This document shows positions 27,901 to 35,850 of a stretch of 64,000 bases of DNA, one piece after another (the stretch's first letter is position 1; every line of letters begins with the position of its first letter). Source of the stretch: Clostridiales bacterium (lineage in GTDB: Bacteria; Bacillota; Clostridia; Christensenellales; Aristaeellaceae). The position numbers and the translations under genes were made by a program. A model generated the notes under the pieces. It did no database searches, was not told the DNA's origin, and saw nothing but the letters and a program-made list of their open reading frames with translations. The stretch covers positions 1 to 64,000 of the forward strand of contig SVGT01000004.1 of NCBI GenBank assembly GCA_015056175.1. Reading direction: 5' to 3'.

Positions 27901-30900
27901 GCTGAGCGAACCGGAAGACCATATCTGGAACGATTCCTATAGCTGGGACGACAACGGCCATTCCCGCTACTGCTCCGTCTGCGGCAACGGCGAGCGCCGT
28001 CAGCTGCATACCTGGTCGGATGAAATGCAGATGGTCGATGATTACGCGCACGCCCGCAAGTGCACTGTGTGCTCCGCCGTCGATCACAGCACCTATGCCC
28101 AGCACGATATCTCCGATACCTATGAAAGCGACGCCTATTATCACTGGTATTCCTGCTCCGGCTGCGACGGAAAGCTGTACAGTAATTTCCACATCTGGCG
28201 AAATGAGTTTACCAATGAAGAAGGCGTGCTGCAGCACGTTTGCGAAGACTGCGGACGCATTGAAGATGTGATCGATCCCGAAACCTGCGAGCATCAGTAT
28301 GATACCAGACATCTGAACCACTTCGGCGATCAGGGTCACTCCTTCTTCTGCTACATCTGCCAGACCTATCCCAACATGGTGCCTCACGAATTCGGCCGTG
28401 CATCCTCCAACGAGACCTGCCACTTCTACCAGTGCAACGTCTGCTTCTATGAAACCGATTACGAGCCTCACGATCTGCAGTATCTCTTTGACGATGAAGG
28501 CAACATCATCACCGTCGAATGTGAAACCTGCGATGCGTACATCAACTACGTAGATCCCGACACCTGCGAGCACGAGCTGGACACCTCCGCCTATCTGGAT
28601 TCGGAAGACGGCCACGCCAATGTGTGCCGCAAGTGCTGGAAGTTCGTCACCAGCGACCATAACTGGGGCAGCGAATACTTCTACGAAACCGATGAAGGCC
28701 ATTACAACGTTTGCCTTGACTGCCAGAAGTGCGGCGAGCTTGAACCTCACGTTCCGGAAGACAACTACTCCATGGATCCGGACGTCCACTTCTTCATGTG
28801 CACGGTCTGCAACAGCGCCTGCTATGAAGAAGAGCATACCTGGAGCGAAGACTTCCAGCCCGTCCCCAACAGCGACCATCACGCCATCGTCTGCACCGAG
28901 TGCGGCCGGGAAAAGGATGACACCGAAGAATATCATACCGAAAGCGACCAGTACGTCAGCACGGAATACGAACACACCATGCTCTGCTCCGTGTGCGGCG
29001 GCGAAATGTATACCAATCGCCATAGCTGGAACGGCTCCTACACGGATGAAAACGGCGTCAGGCTGCACGATTGCTACGACTGCGGCTACACCGCCGAGGT
29101 GGTCGATCCCGCAACCTGCGAGCATGTGTGGGACGAAGACATGGTCTACTGGGACGATCACTATCACTGGAAAGAATGCCTCATCTGCCAGAAGCAGACT
29201 GAACGAACCGAGCACAGCTACAACGGCGATTACGAATACGGCTCCTTTGCCCATGCTTCTGTCTGCGCCGATTGCGGTCACCAGGAGTTTGTGGAGCCCC
29301 ATACCGCCGGCACGCCCTTTGAGGATGAGGACGGCAATTGGTATGTAAGCTGCATCTACTGCAACTACACCACCAACTATGTGGCGCCCGAAGACTGCCC
29401 CCATAACAATATCTCCAGCATCTGGTATGAGACCGAAAACGGCCACGCCCATACCTGCTATGATTGCTGGGAGCTGGTCAATGAAGAAAGTCACGAGTGG
29501 AATCCCAATCTCGCCAGCGATTCTGTGTACCACTACAACTACTGCAATTACTGCTCTGCCAAGAATAATGTGACCGAGCATACCCTGAGCGACAGCTACG
29601 GCACCAACGATGAAATCCATAACTTCTGGTGCACGGCATGCTATGCCAGCATCAATCCGGAACCCCATACCTGGAGCGATGGCTACATGGATTTCGGCAA
29701 CCGTCATGCCATTGGCTGCACAGTCTGCGGCACCGAAAAGAACGGTACCGATGAATACCATGAGTATACGGATGAATGGGTCATTGGCAAGTATACTCAC
29801 AGCTACTACTGCACCATCTGCGAACTGAACATCTACGAAGGCTATCACAGCTACGGCAGCGCCTTTGAGGGTGAAGACGGCACCATGCTGCACACCTGCT
29901 TCGAATGCGGGTACACCAGCATTGTGATCGATCCCGAAACCTGTGAGCACGAATGGAAGGAAAACCATCACTTCGTTGATGACAACGGCCACGCACTTGA
30001 GTGCTACATCTGCAACGGCATCAGCGAAATCCAGCCCCACACCTACCGGGATGAATACTACTACTCCGACACCGTCCACTTCCATCAGTGCTCGGTCTGC
30101 GGAAAGAATACCGAGGAAGAAGTACACAGTGTGGATCACACCGAGACCTCTTCCGACGGCACGGTCATCAGCTTCTGTATCTGTGGCAAGCAAACCGTCA
30201 TGCCCCAGGAAGGCGCCTGCGAACACGAATGGGACAATTCGTACATCCGTACCGAAGAAGGTCACGCTCAGTTCTGCACCGTCTGCTGGACGCAGGGCGA
30301 AGTCGTGGCGCACACTCCCCGCGATTACAAGAGCAGCGACAATGAATACCACTTCCAGCGCTGCACGGTATGCAACATGTACTATGACTATGAAGAGCAT
30401 ACCTGGAGCGAAGAGTACGACGGCTTCTACGATGGTCATACGCTCTACTGCACCGACTGCTACCGTCAGAAGGAAGTACTGCCTCACATCTGGAAGGAGA
30501 AGCCCGAACCCTCCAACAACGGTCACTCCTACTCCTGCAGTGTTTGCAACTACCGTGATTCCGAGTCCGAGGAAGCGCACGATATCCCCGAAGCGTACAC
30601 CGTCACGGAGTACAAGCACAGCAAGCGCTGCACGGTATGCGGCATGCTGGAAACCGAAGGCCTCCACAACTGGAATGGTATCTACACCAATGCAGACGGA
30701 GAACAGGTACACGATTGCATTGATTGCGGCTATACCGGCAAGGTGGTCGATCCGACCGAATGCGAGCATGTGCCCGATGAACACAAGTACAGCACAAACC
30801 ATGAAGGTCACAGCACCGTCTGTATGGCCTGCCGCAAGTCCCTTAGGTATGAACCTCACGTTTCCGACGGCCAATACTACCACAACCAGTTCTCCCACAT

Positions 30901-33900
30901 GATGCGGTGCGTTGAGTGCGGTTCCGTCTTTAACCAAACCGCGCATACGCCGGTATTGGAAGAAGAGAACGGCGTCAGCCGCTACCGCTGCTCTGTCTGT
31001 CATGCCATTGTCAATGTGGATCCCGAATGCGAGCATGATTGGAATGGCTGCGAGTACGTCCAGACAGACGACGGCAAGCACGCCCCCGTGTGCAATCTGT
31101 GCGCTGCCATTGGCGAAGCCGTGGATCACATCTGGTCCACAGACTATGACTCCCATGTCGACGGCCACTATCACTACTGTGTCGAATGCTATAAGCCCGG
31201 CGAACTGATCGGACACACCTACGGCGACCGCGTCTTTGGCGATGACTTTGGTCACTACGCCATTTGTACCGAGTGCCACCACGCCGGTACGTATGCCAAG
31301 CACAACGTGTCCGAAGACTACCGGTACCACTATAGCGCACACTACAAGTACTGCACCGATTGCGGCATGCAGCTTGAAGAGGAAGCCCACGACTTCCCCG
31401 ATGAATTCGAGTACTCCGCTGCCGAACACTGGCTGCCCTGCTCCGTGTGCGAATACAAGCGCGACAAGAGCGAGCATATGTGGGGTAGCTCCTACGTAAA
31501 TGAGGACGGCGAAAACGTGCACGATTGCTTCGAGTGCGGTCAGACGCTGCCCGTCGTGGCCTTCGAAGACTGCGTGGAGCACTTCGTCTCCAAGTATTCC
31601 TACTTCGATGACGATTACCACTACACTTACTGTGTGATCTGCGAAGGCGAGCTCAGCAAAGAAGAGCATACGATGGGCTACGAAGTCTTCGACAACGTCC
31701 ACTCCTACATCTGCGAAAACTGTCCCTTCGGCGAATGGGAAACCTACCACTCCGTCGCCTCCATCGAAACGCTGGACGACGGCACCGTGGTGCAGCTGTG
31801 CGCCTGCGGCTACGCCATCCCCCAGGCTGACGCAGATACCTGCGATCACGAGCTCTACGGCTACTACTACATCGACGAACACGGCCACAAGGCATACTGC
31901 AACCTGTGCTGGCAGCTGGGCGAACTGGAAGCCCATGAGCGCAGTGCTGAAGATCCCGAATGGTGCATCTACTGCGACAGCTACCTGGGTGAAGAGATCA
32001 CGCTCTCTATCCTGCAGCAGCCTGAAGACGTTACCGTGTACGAAGGCGATATCGCAGAAGTTACCGTGCTGGCCGAAGGCGACGGCCTGACCTATACCTG
32101 GTACTACGCCAATGCAGGTACGGATACTTTCATCGAGTCTGCCATCATCACCAACACCTACGCCATGGAAATGAACGAGATGCGTAACGGCCGCCGTATC
32201 TACTGCGTCGTTACCGACCAGTACGGCAACTCCATCGGGTCCAACATTGCCACCATCTCCATGGCCACCACGCTGGAGATCATCCAGCAGCCTGTGGATA
32301 CCGAAGTGGCTGAGGGCGAAATGGTAGAGGTCACCGTGAAGGCGAACGGCGATGAACTGACCTACCAGTGGTTCTATGCTAATGCAGGTTCCAGCACATT
32401 CACCGCCTCCTCCACCGTAACCGATACCTACGCCATGGAAATGAACGAAATGCGCGACGGCCGCCGCATCTACTGCGTCATCACCGACAAGTACGGCACC
32501 TTCATCCGCACCAAGACCGTTACCATCTCCATGCGCAGCGCGCTGGAAATCACCCAGCAGCCTAAAGACGTCTACGTTGCAGTGGGCAAGACCGCTTCTG
32601 TCGCCCTCACTGCCGTTGGCGAAGGTCTCACCTACGAATGGTATTGGAAGAACGAAGACGCCGCTGATTACCAGCTTTCCTCCGTGACCACCGATACCTA
32701 CACCACCCAGATGACTGCCGACAAGGCCGGCCGCACCGTCTACTGCGTCATCACCGACAGCAAGGGCAATTCCGTCACCTCCGATGTGGCCACGCTCCAT
32801 GTGATCTACGTGGCTCAGATCACTTCTCAGCCCAAGGATGCGGCTGTGAAGCTGGGTGATACGGTTTCCGTCTCCCTTGCCGCTTCCGGCGACGGCATTA
32901 CCTACCAGTGGTACTGGAAGAATGCGGATCAGGCTGCCTACCAGCCGTCCTCCTCCACCGGCAACACTTATTCCACCGGCATGACCGAAGAAAAGGACGG
33001 CCGTACCGTCTACTGCGTCATCACCGACAAGTACGGCAACTCCGTTACTTCCGATGTGGCAACGCTCAGCATTCTCACTTCTGTGCAGATCACCGGGCAG
33101 CCTGCCAGCGTATCCGTGAAGAACGGCGCCACCGCCTCCACTTCCGTCACCGCCGAGGGCGAAGGCCTTACCTACCAGTGGTACTGGAAGAATGCGGATC
33201 AGGACGTTTACCTGCTGTCCTCTGCTTCCGGCGATACCTACTCCACCGCCATGTCTGAAGAGAAGGACGGCCGTACCGTCTACTGCGTCATCACCGACAA
33301 GCACGGCAACTCCGTCACCTCTGACGTGGCTACCCTGAGCCTCCTGCCCTCTGTGAAGATCACCAGGCAGCCTGCCAACGTATCCGTGAAGAACGGCGCC
33401 ACCGCCTCTACTTCCGTTGCTGCTACCGGCGATGGCCTCACTTACGAGTGGTACTGGAAGAATGCAGATCAGGACGCTTACCTGCTGTCCTCCATCACCA
33501 TCAACACCTACTCCACCGGCATGACAGCTGAAAAGGATGGACGTACCGTCTACTGCGTCATCACCGACAAGTACGGCAACTCCGTCACCTCTGACGTGGC
33601 TACCCTGAGCATCCTGCCCTCTGTGAAGATCACCAAGCAGCCTGCCAACGTATCCGTGAAGAACGGCGCTACCGCCTCTACTTCCGTCACTGCCACCGGC
33701 GATGGGCTCACTTACGAATGGTACTGGAAGAATGCAGATCAGGACGCTTACCTGCTGTCCTCCATCACAATCAGCACCTACTCCACCGCCATGTCTGAAG
33801 AGAAGGACGGCCGCACCGTCTACTGCGTCATCACCGACAAGTACGGCAACACCGTCACCTCTGACGTGGCTACCCTGAGCATCCTGCCCTCTGTGAAGAT

Positions 33901-34702
33901 CACCAAGCAGCCTGCCAGCGTATCCGTGAAGAACGGCGCTACTGCCTCTACTTCCGTCACTGCCACCGGCGATGGTCTCACCTACAAGTGGTACTGGAAG
34001 AACGCGGATATGTCGGCCTACAACCTGTCCTCCATCACCATCAACACCTATTCCACCGGTATGAGTGCTGAAAAGGATGGACGCACCGTCTACTGCGTCA
34101 TCACCGACAAGTACGGCAACACCGTTACCTCCGATGTGGCCACGCTGAACATTGCCTCCGGCATCGTAATCAGCAAGCAGCCTAGCAATGTGACTGTGAA
34201 GAACGGCGCCACCGCTTCTACTTCCGTCACCGCCACCGGCGATGGTCTCACCTATGCGTGGTACTGGAAGAACGCTGACATGTCGGCTTACAAGCTCTCC
34301 TCGATCACCATCAACACCTACTCCACCGGTATGAGTGCTGAAAAGGACGGACGTACCGTTTACTGCGTCATTACCGACAAGCACGGCAACACCGTCACCT
34401 CCGATGTGGCTACGCTGAACATCGCCTCCGACATCGTAATCAGCAAGCAGCCCGGCAATGTGACCGTGAAGAACGGCGCCACCGCCTCTACTTCCGTCAC
34501 TGCCACCGGCGATGGACTCACCTATGCGTGGTATTGGAAGAACGCTGACATGACAGCTTACAAGCTCTCCTCTGTCACCATCAATACCTACTCCACCGCT
34601 ATGAGCGCTGAGAAGGACGGGCGTACCGTATACTGCGTCATTACCGACAAGCACGGCAACACGGTCACTTCCAACGTGGCCACGCTGTCCATCAGCAAGT
34701 AA
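21905..34702 (+). CDS. Giant secreted protein: ~100 H/CxxC/H modules plus ten Ig-like repeats
   Basis: This 4265-aa protein starts behind CGGAGGGGAAAGT and has a signal peptide (MKKLFAFLCILTMLFQPVSL, cleavage near residue 22) followed by a His-rich stretch. Residues ~20-3366 are modules of ~30 residues reading H-W-x(n)-GH-x3-CxxC-x(7-9)-H, for example HTWS...GHAYVCTVC. Two Cys and two His per module suggest one structural or transported metal ion each, probably zinc; disulfides are the alternative. Residues 3367-4265 are ten Ig-like domains (QPxxVxVKNGxTAS... GLTYxWYWKN... GRTVYCVITDKYGN), each with a single cysteine. No LPxTG, SLH, choline-binding or dockerin signal is visible at either end, so retention on the cell is unexplained. 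I do not recognise a characterised homologue. It is monocistronic; function unknown. Confidence 0.85.
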   Translation: MKKLFAFLCILTMLFQPVSLPAEHDHAAHAHAEDINFCEHCGDVVQATWTYVDDTTCHLVCPHGVVFDTMEHEWSDWKLYEGSIYHHYKECIRCKTYQPGTSNEHTLEYQYRDEATCAAWCSVCQLDVFTYFHAWGDHTLGEDGVTMATCGYCGYEAPVVYNGECQHDLDETDRISNNEHTHSTYCRLCQTYVAAEAHTWTKYAESGYTHSKVCEECGYTSTVREPHNFVLTGDQDQYGNPYYQCEDCLYSTTISADPNTCEHPYTSTFYGAEGMYNVCNWCYTTTEPVAHEHTWNNGYQYNNSSVDAGHWDSCSVCGLPSAAQDHVWSDAYYNDNIGHYRFCTVCNISEPVARHTWSDALVDTGSGHAYVCTVCNYTNHATYADHSYDDSQYVIKDSTHAYHCTVCDLDVHIGLHNWSTPYLKDDGQVYHNCPYCDYEALAPYADTCEHQWKPDTYYSNGEAGHSRYCMLCNIYEPTQEHVFTTYNGGNPGHHESVCSLCGYQGNPEAHTHVDFGVNEYGHAQKKCTVCENVWVFSSDPETCEHNNTSLFPTEENHQTICYDCGTVLSVEAHTPDNYYNIGAYDTTYHYTVCSVCGYAGDLQEHVWGENMERDSTGHRHICSLCNAYEALQPHTWSEDLKDDGYGHAYQCTECGAFNNLSYQDHTYAEDYSQYPYTHATHCTVCDLDIETSYHSWGAPYLVDGVQMHKCNECEYEAALIDPASCTHVWRSETPESFAQAGHARYCIACLSYESVQAHTFGDYMPGNQLGISANVHARKCSGCDYVERGLAHTAVVSEADENGNITITCSVCKDSRSVSQYEYDNHNCEDWYDITGDAQQHQIICCTCLKVISSEDHTWSDNYSSDGVQMNGHYRYCTRCGMHDVTEDHVWNSGNDNSGYFYNDETHYQFCEICGYSTPSVYHTFGAELDLIDDYGHATRCTVCGYRNSADYTEHTLSDEMTITAYSHSTYCTVCEETVTINLHSYSSPYTDEETGCILRRCEECGYVSDMAYPGTCEHVFVDGLSDYFESTHYHSRRCALCLNYVNATAHSFTTDEDGSYNQNMFGHWLECSECGMGQSYTAHTFTLPEDGVYPAYVNCTVCGYQHYMEYGPDDHNHEDYMAGHYYINGDQHERVCTMCHATILSEDHTWGEYFADSGTDGEGHYKTCIYCDAKSETEAHIWDDEYHSSSPLYGHYRICTVCNDYSPYQAHTFSKEMQDLNDGRHGRICSVCGEAEETSLGDHQVTGDYVQFPFTHAQHCSVCDLDVYAQKHDWDTPYHDENGDYVHRCYTCGYIGQVVDPATCEHEWADDSYSCDAEGHARLCIRCRQYETTYQPHIWGAASDNGNTHMYWCTVCGTGSISYFHNPVPGDGEYVGNHCSECGHPADAEQDACEHVFSIEGESFYEETENGHAPVCIHCWTRGEETAHVYGVNWFANTEGHYHECIHCGAKGEITEHRNEDYNGNSLVHEKYCIDCGYGSTPETHTWSDGLVPVDDSAHAYQCTVCGYTDSSTFAYHSIEEERVITEYTHAWHCSVCDHDVNVYMHEWSSPYEDENGALIRRCYSCDYTAPVQDASTCEHVWEYSDYDAAGTYGHYRICAVCSAASEVTEHIWTTKPYQDNETHWQHCTVCGFDATREPHVWSETVGDRKVCTVCGNLADVTPGDCDHYWNSYAGVEGGHVQICAYCRTTSEVTDHVWRNSYDYSEIDSIGHWQQCEYCNTHSEPTTHTWEENYTRNSAAHWLNCTVCGAGSEMEPHTWSDTPVNDNNGGHAIICTTCGYHKDNSWNVHQTQDELIVSEYYHSTYCTVCDSIAENTPHNWGVITEDENGVRKHQCLDCEYVGTVIDFEDCDHPVFEGGYYTNGLVGHWRFCLACRNYTPAQAHIPDPNYSNEGPYHQTQCSVCHVSLEPEAHVYGEGVVDEWGNTVYTCTVCDAQTLVNGGEECQHEWSYFYTVTDEGHQRACMRCWALEELEAHTWDENNFVTSNEAHMVSCTVCGTLSEPEDHIWNDSYSWDDNGHSRYCSVCGNGERRQLHTWSDEMQMVDDYAHARKCTVCSAVDHSTYAQHDISDTYESDAYYHWYSCSGCDGKLYSNFHIWRNEFTNEEGVLQHVCEDCGRIEDVIDPETCEHQYDTRHLNHFGDQGHSFFCYICQTYPNMVPHEFGRASSNETCHFYQCNVCFYETDYEPHDLQYLFDDEGNIITVECETCDAYINYVDPDTCEHELDTSAYLDSEDGHANVCRKCWKFVTSDHNWGSEYFYETDEGHYNVCLDCQKCGELEPHVPEDNYSMDPDVHFFMCTVCNSACYEEEHTWSEDFQPVPNSDHHAIVCTECGREKDDTEEYHTESDQYVSTEYEHTMLCSVCGGEMYTNRHSWNGSYTDENGVRLHDCYDCGYTAEVVDPATCEHVWDEDMVYWDDHYHWKECLICQKQTERTEHSYNGDYEYGSFAHASVCADCGHQEFVEPHTAGTPFEDEDGNWYVSCIYCNYTTNYVAPEDCPHNNISSIWYETENGHAHTCYDCWELVNEESHEWNPNLASDSVYHYNYCNYCSAKNNVTEHTLSDSYGTNDEIHNFWCTACYASINPEPHTWSDGYMDFGNRHAIGCTVCGTEKNGTDEYHEYTDEWVIGKYTHSYYCTICELNIYEGYHSYGSAFEGEDGTMLHTCFECGYTSIVIDPETCEHEWKENHHFVDDNGHALECYICNGISEIQPHTYRDEYYYSDTVHFHQCSVCGKNTEEEVHSVDHTETSSDGTVISFCICGKQTVMPQEGACEHEWDNSYIRTEEGHAQFCTVCWTQGEVVAHTPRDYKSSDNEYHFQRCTVCNMYYDYEEHTWSEEYDGFYDGHTLYCTDCYRQKEVLPHIWKEKPEPSNNGHSYSCSVCNYRDSESEEAHDIPEAYTVTEYKHSKRCTVCGMLETEGLHNWNGIYTNADGEQVHDCIDCGYTGKVVDPTECEHVPDEHKYSTNHEGHSTVCMACRKSLRYEPHVSDGQYYHNQFSHMMRCVECGSVFNQTAHTPVLEEENGVSRYRCSVCHAIVNVDPECEHDWNGCEYVQTDDGKHAPVCNLCAAIGEAVDHIWSTDYDSHVDGHYHYCVECYKPGELIGHTYGDRVFGDDFGHYAICTECHHAGTYAKHNVSEDYRYHYSAHYKYCTDCGMQLEEEAHDFPDEFEYSAAEHWLPCSVCEYKRDKSEHMWGSSYVNEDGENVHDCFECGQTLPVVAFEDCVEHFVSKYSYFDDDYHYTYCVICEGELSKEEHTMGYEVFDNVHSYICENCPFGEWETYHSVASIETLDDGTVVQLCACGYAIPQADADTCDHELYGYYYIDEHGHKAYCNLCWQLGELEAHERSAEDPEWCIYCDSYLGEEITLSILQQPEDVTVYEGDIAEVTVLAEGDGLTYTWYYANAGTDTFIESAIITNTYAMEMNEMRNGRRIYCVVTDQYGNSIGSNIATISMATTLEIIQQPVDTEVAEGEMVEVTVKANGDELTYQWFYANAGSSTFTASSTVTDTYAMEMNEMRDGRRIYCVITDKYGTFIRTKTVTISMRSALEITQQPKDVYVAVGKTASVALTAVGEGLTYEWYWKNEDAADYQLSSVTTDTYTTQMTADKAGRTVYCVITDSKGNSVTSDVATLHVIYVAQITSQPKDAAVKLGDTVSVSLAASGDGITYQWYWKNADQAAYQPSSSTGNTYSTGMTEEKDGRTVYCVITDKYGNSVTSDVATLSILTSVQITGQPASVSVKNGATASTSVTAEGEGLTYQWYWKNADQDVYLLSSASGDTYSTAMSEEKDGRTVYCVITDKHGNSVTSDVATLSLLPSVKITRQPANVSVKNGATASTSVAATGDGLTYEWYWKNADQDAYLLSSITINTYSTGMTAEKDGRTVYCVITDKYGNSVTSDVATLSILPSVKITKQPANVSVKNGATASTSVTATGDGLTYEWYWKNADQDAYLLSSITISTYSTAMSEEKDGRTVYCVITDKYGNTVTSDVATLSILPSVKITKQPASVSVKNGATASTSVTATGDGLTYKWYWKNADMSAYNLSSITINTYSTGMSAEKDGRTVYCVITDKYGNTVTSDVATLNIASGIVISKQPSNVTVKNGATASTSVTATGDGLTYAWYWKNADMSAYKLSSITINTYSTGMSAEKDGRTVYCVITDKHGNTVTSDVATLNIASDIVISKQPGNVTVKNGATASTSVTATGDGLTYAWYWKNADMTAYKLSSVTINTYSTAMSAEKDGRTVYCVITDKHGNTVTSNVATLSISK
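22397..32002 (+). repeat. Higher-order coding repeat, ~12 copies of ~825 bp (3 + 6 modules)
   Basis: A 'xxTCEH' element recurs at 22397, 22685, 23246, 23531, 24077, 24386, 24953, ~25256, 25817, 26084, 26639, 26903, 27455, 27737, 28286, 28565, 29117, 29396, 29942, 30218, 30761, 31028, 31571 and 31841. Intervals alternate between short (88-103 codons, three CxxC) and long (181-189 codons, six CxxC). One short plus one long block is the unit (~270-292 codons). The last copy is cut after ~54 codons of its long block. Copies are diverged, not recent duplications. At ~25256 the Cys of CEH is replaced by His. Confidence 0.85.
32003..34699 (+). repeat. Ten tandem Ig-like coding repeats, exact 270-bp period
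   Basis: Units begin at 32003, 32273, 32543, 32813, 33083, 33353, 33623, 33893, 34163 and 34433. Units 5-10 are nearly identical at DNA level (for example GTACTGGAAGAATGC recurs every 270 bp), whereas units 1-3 are clearly diverged. No indel breaks the period. This points to recent expansion or homogenisation from the 3' side. Confidence 0.92.
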
Positions 34703-34712
34703 CCCAAACTCA

Positions 34713-34750
34713 AAGCCCTCCGGGAATCTTCCCGGAGGGCTTCTTCTTTT
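34713..34750 (+). terminator. Terminator of the giant repeat protein gene
   Basis: A 13-bp stem (34713-34725 with 34730-34742), 4-nt loop, followed by a TTCTTCTTTTTG tail. Confidence 0.9.
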
Positions 34751-34773
34751 TGTACATCCTCTCTTTATGGCAA

Positions 34774-34801
34774 CAAAAAAGGGACCTGACTGGCAGGTCC
34801 C
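34774..34801 (-). terminator. Terminator of the GGGtGRT operon
   Basis: An 8-bp stem (34781-34788 with 34794-34801) followed on the minus strand by TTTTTTGTT. Confidence 0.85.
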
Positions 34802-34814
34802 CAGAAAAAACGGA

Positions 34815-35831
34815 TTACTTGCTGGCTTCTTCGATGGCAACAGCCACGGCCACGGTCATACCGACCATGGGGTTGTTGCCGGCGCCGATGAGACCCATCA
34901 TTTCCACGTGGGCAGGCACGGAGGAAGAACCGGCAAACTGGGCGTCGGAATGCATACGGCCCAGGGTATCGGTCATGCCGTAGGAGGCAGGGCCGGCAGC
35001 CATGTTGTCGGGATGCAGGGTACGGCCGGTGCCGCCGCCGGAGGCCACAGAGAAGTACTTCTTACCGGCTTCGGTCATTTCCTTCTTGTAGGTGCCGGCC
35101 ACGGGATGCTGGAAGCGGGTGGGGTTAGTGGAGTTACCGGTGATGGAAACGCCCACGCCCTCGTGCCACATGATGGCCACGCCTTCACGCACATCGTCAG
35201 CGCCGTAGCAGTTGACCTTGGCGCGTTCGCCGTCGGAATAAGCGGTCTTATTCACGATGGTCAGCGCATGGTCTTCCTTCACGTCGGCAGACAGGTAGTC
35301 ATACTTGGTCTCCACATAGGTGAAGCCGTTGATGCGGGAGATGATCATGGCGGCGTCCTTGCCCAGACCGTTCAGAATCACGCGGAGGGGATTCTTGCGG
35401 ACCTTGTTGGCGTTGCGGGCGATACCGATGGCACCTTCGGCGGCGGCGAAAGATTCGTGACCGGCCAGGAAAGCGAAGCACTCGGTCTTTTCGTCCAGCA
35501 GCATGGCGCCCAGGTTGCCGTGGCCCAGACCAACCTGACGCTGGTCAGCAACGGAACCGGGGATGCAGAAAGCCTGCAGGCCTTCACCGATGCAGGTGGC
35601 GGCTTCAGCAGCAGTCTTCACGCCCTTCTTCAGCGCGATGGCGGCGCCCAGTTCATAGGCCCACTTGGCGTTTTCGAAAGCGATGGGCTGAATGCCTTCC
35701 ACGATCTTGTAGGCGTCCACGCCCTTGGAATTGTTGTAAGCCTTCAGCTCTTCAAAATCCTTGAAGCCGTACTTGTCGAGCACGGGCTGGAGCTGGGGCA
35801 TGCGGCGTTCATAACCTTCAAACAGAGCCAT
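34815..35831 (-). CDS. GGGtGRT family protein, function unknown
   Basis: This 338-aa soluble protein belongs to the family named for its GGGTGRT motif, seen here in ASGGGTGRTLHPDN (~residue 263). Other conserved-looking stretches are FCIPGSVADQRQVGLGHGNL, FAFLAGHESFAAAEGAIGIA and the glycine-rich end MMGLIGAGNNPMVGMTV. The protein is rich in Gly and Ala with no membrane segment. It is known in anaerobic bacteria and archaea as the neighbour of a NifU-like scaffold protein, exactly as here: the upstream gene ends 19 nt before this Shine-Dalgarno region (AAGGAGG). A role in iron-sulfur or another metal-sulfur process is inference only. Confidence 0.9.
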   Translation of the reverse strand: MALFEGYERRMPQLQPVLDKYGFKDFEELKAYNNSKGVDAYKIVEGIQPIAFENAKWAYELGAAIALKKGVKTAAEAATCIGEGLQAFCIPGSVADQRQVGLGHGNLGAMLLDEKTECFAFLAGHESFAAAEGAIGIARNANKVRKNPLRVILNGLGKDAAMIISRINGFTYVETKYDYLSADVKEDHALTIVNKTAYSDGERAKVNCYGADDVREGVAIMWHEGVGVSITGNSTNPTRFQHPVAGTYKKEMTEAGKKYFSVASGGGTGRTLHPDNMAAGPASYGMTDTLGRMHSDAQFAGSSSVPAHVEMMGLIGAGNNPMVGMTVAVAVAIEEASK

Positions 35832-35850
35832 TATTCAGCGCACCTCCTTC

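Noticed and set aside
21905-32002. Multi-heme cytochrome reading of the CxxC repeats
   Set aside because: Heme attachment needs CxxCH. Here CxxC is almost always followed by Gly, Asn, Asp or another residue, not His.
32003-34699. CRISPR or satellite interpretation of the 270-bp tandem repeat
   Set aside because: The repeat is coding, in frame and without spacers, and it makes a coherent Ig-like domain.
27860-34840. 2326-codon open frame on the minus strand, antisense to the rest of the giant gene
   Set aside because: Same reason; it also runs through the 34713-34750 and 34774-34801 terminators.
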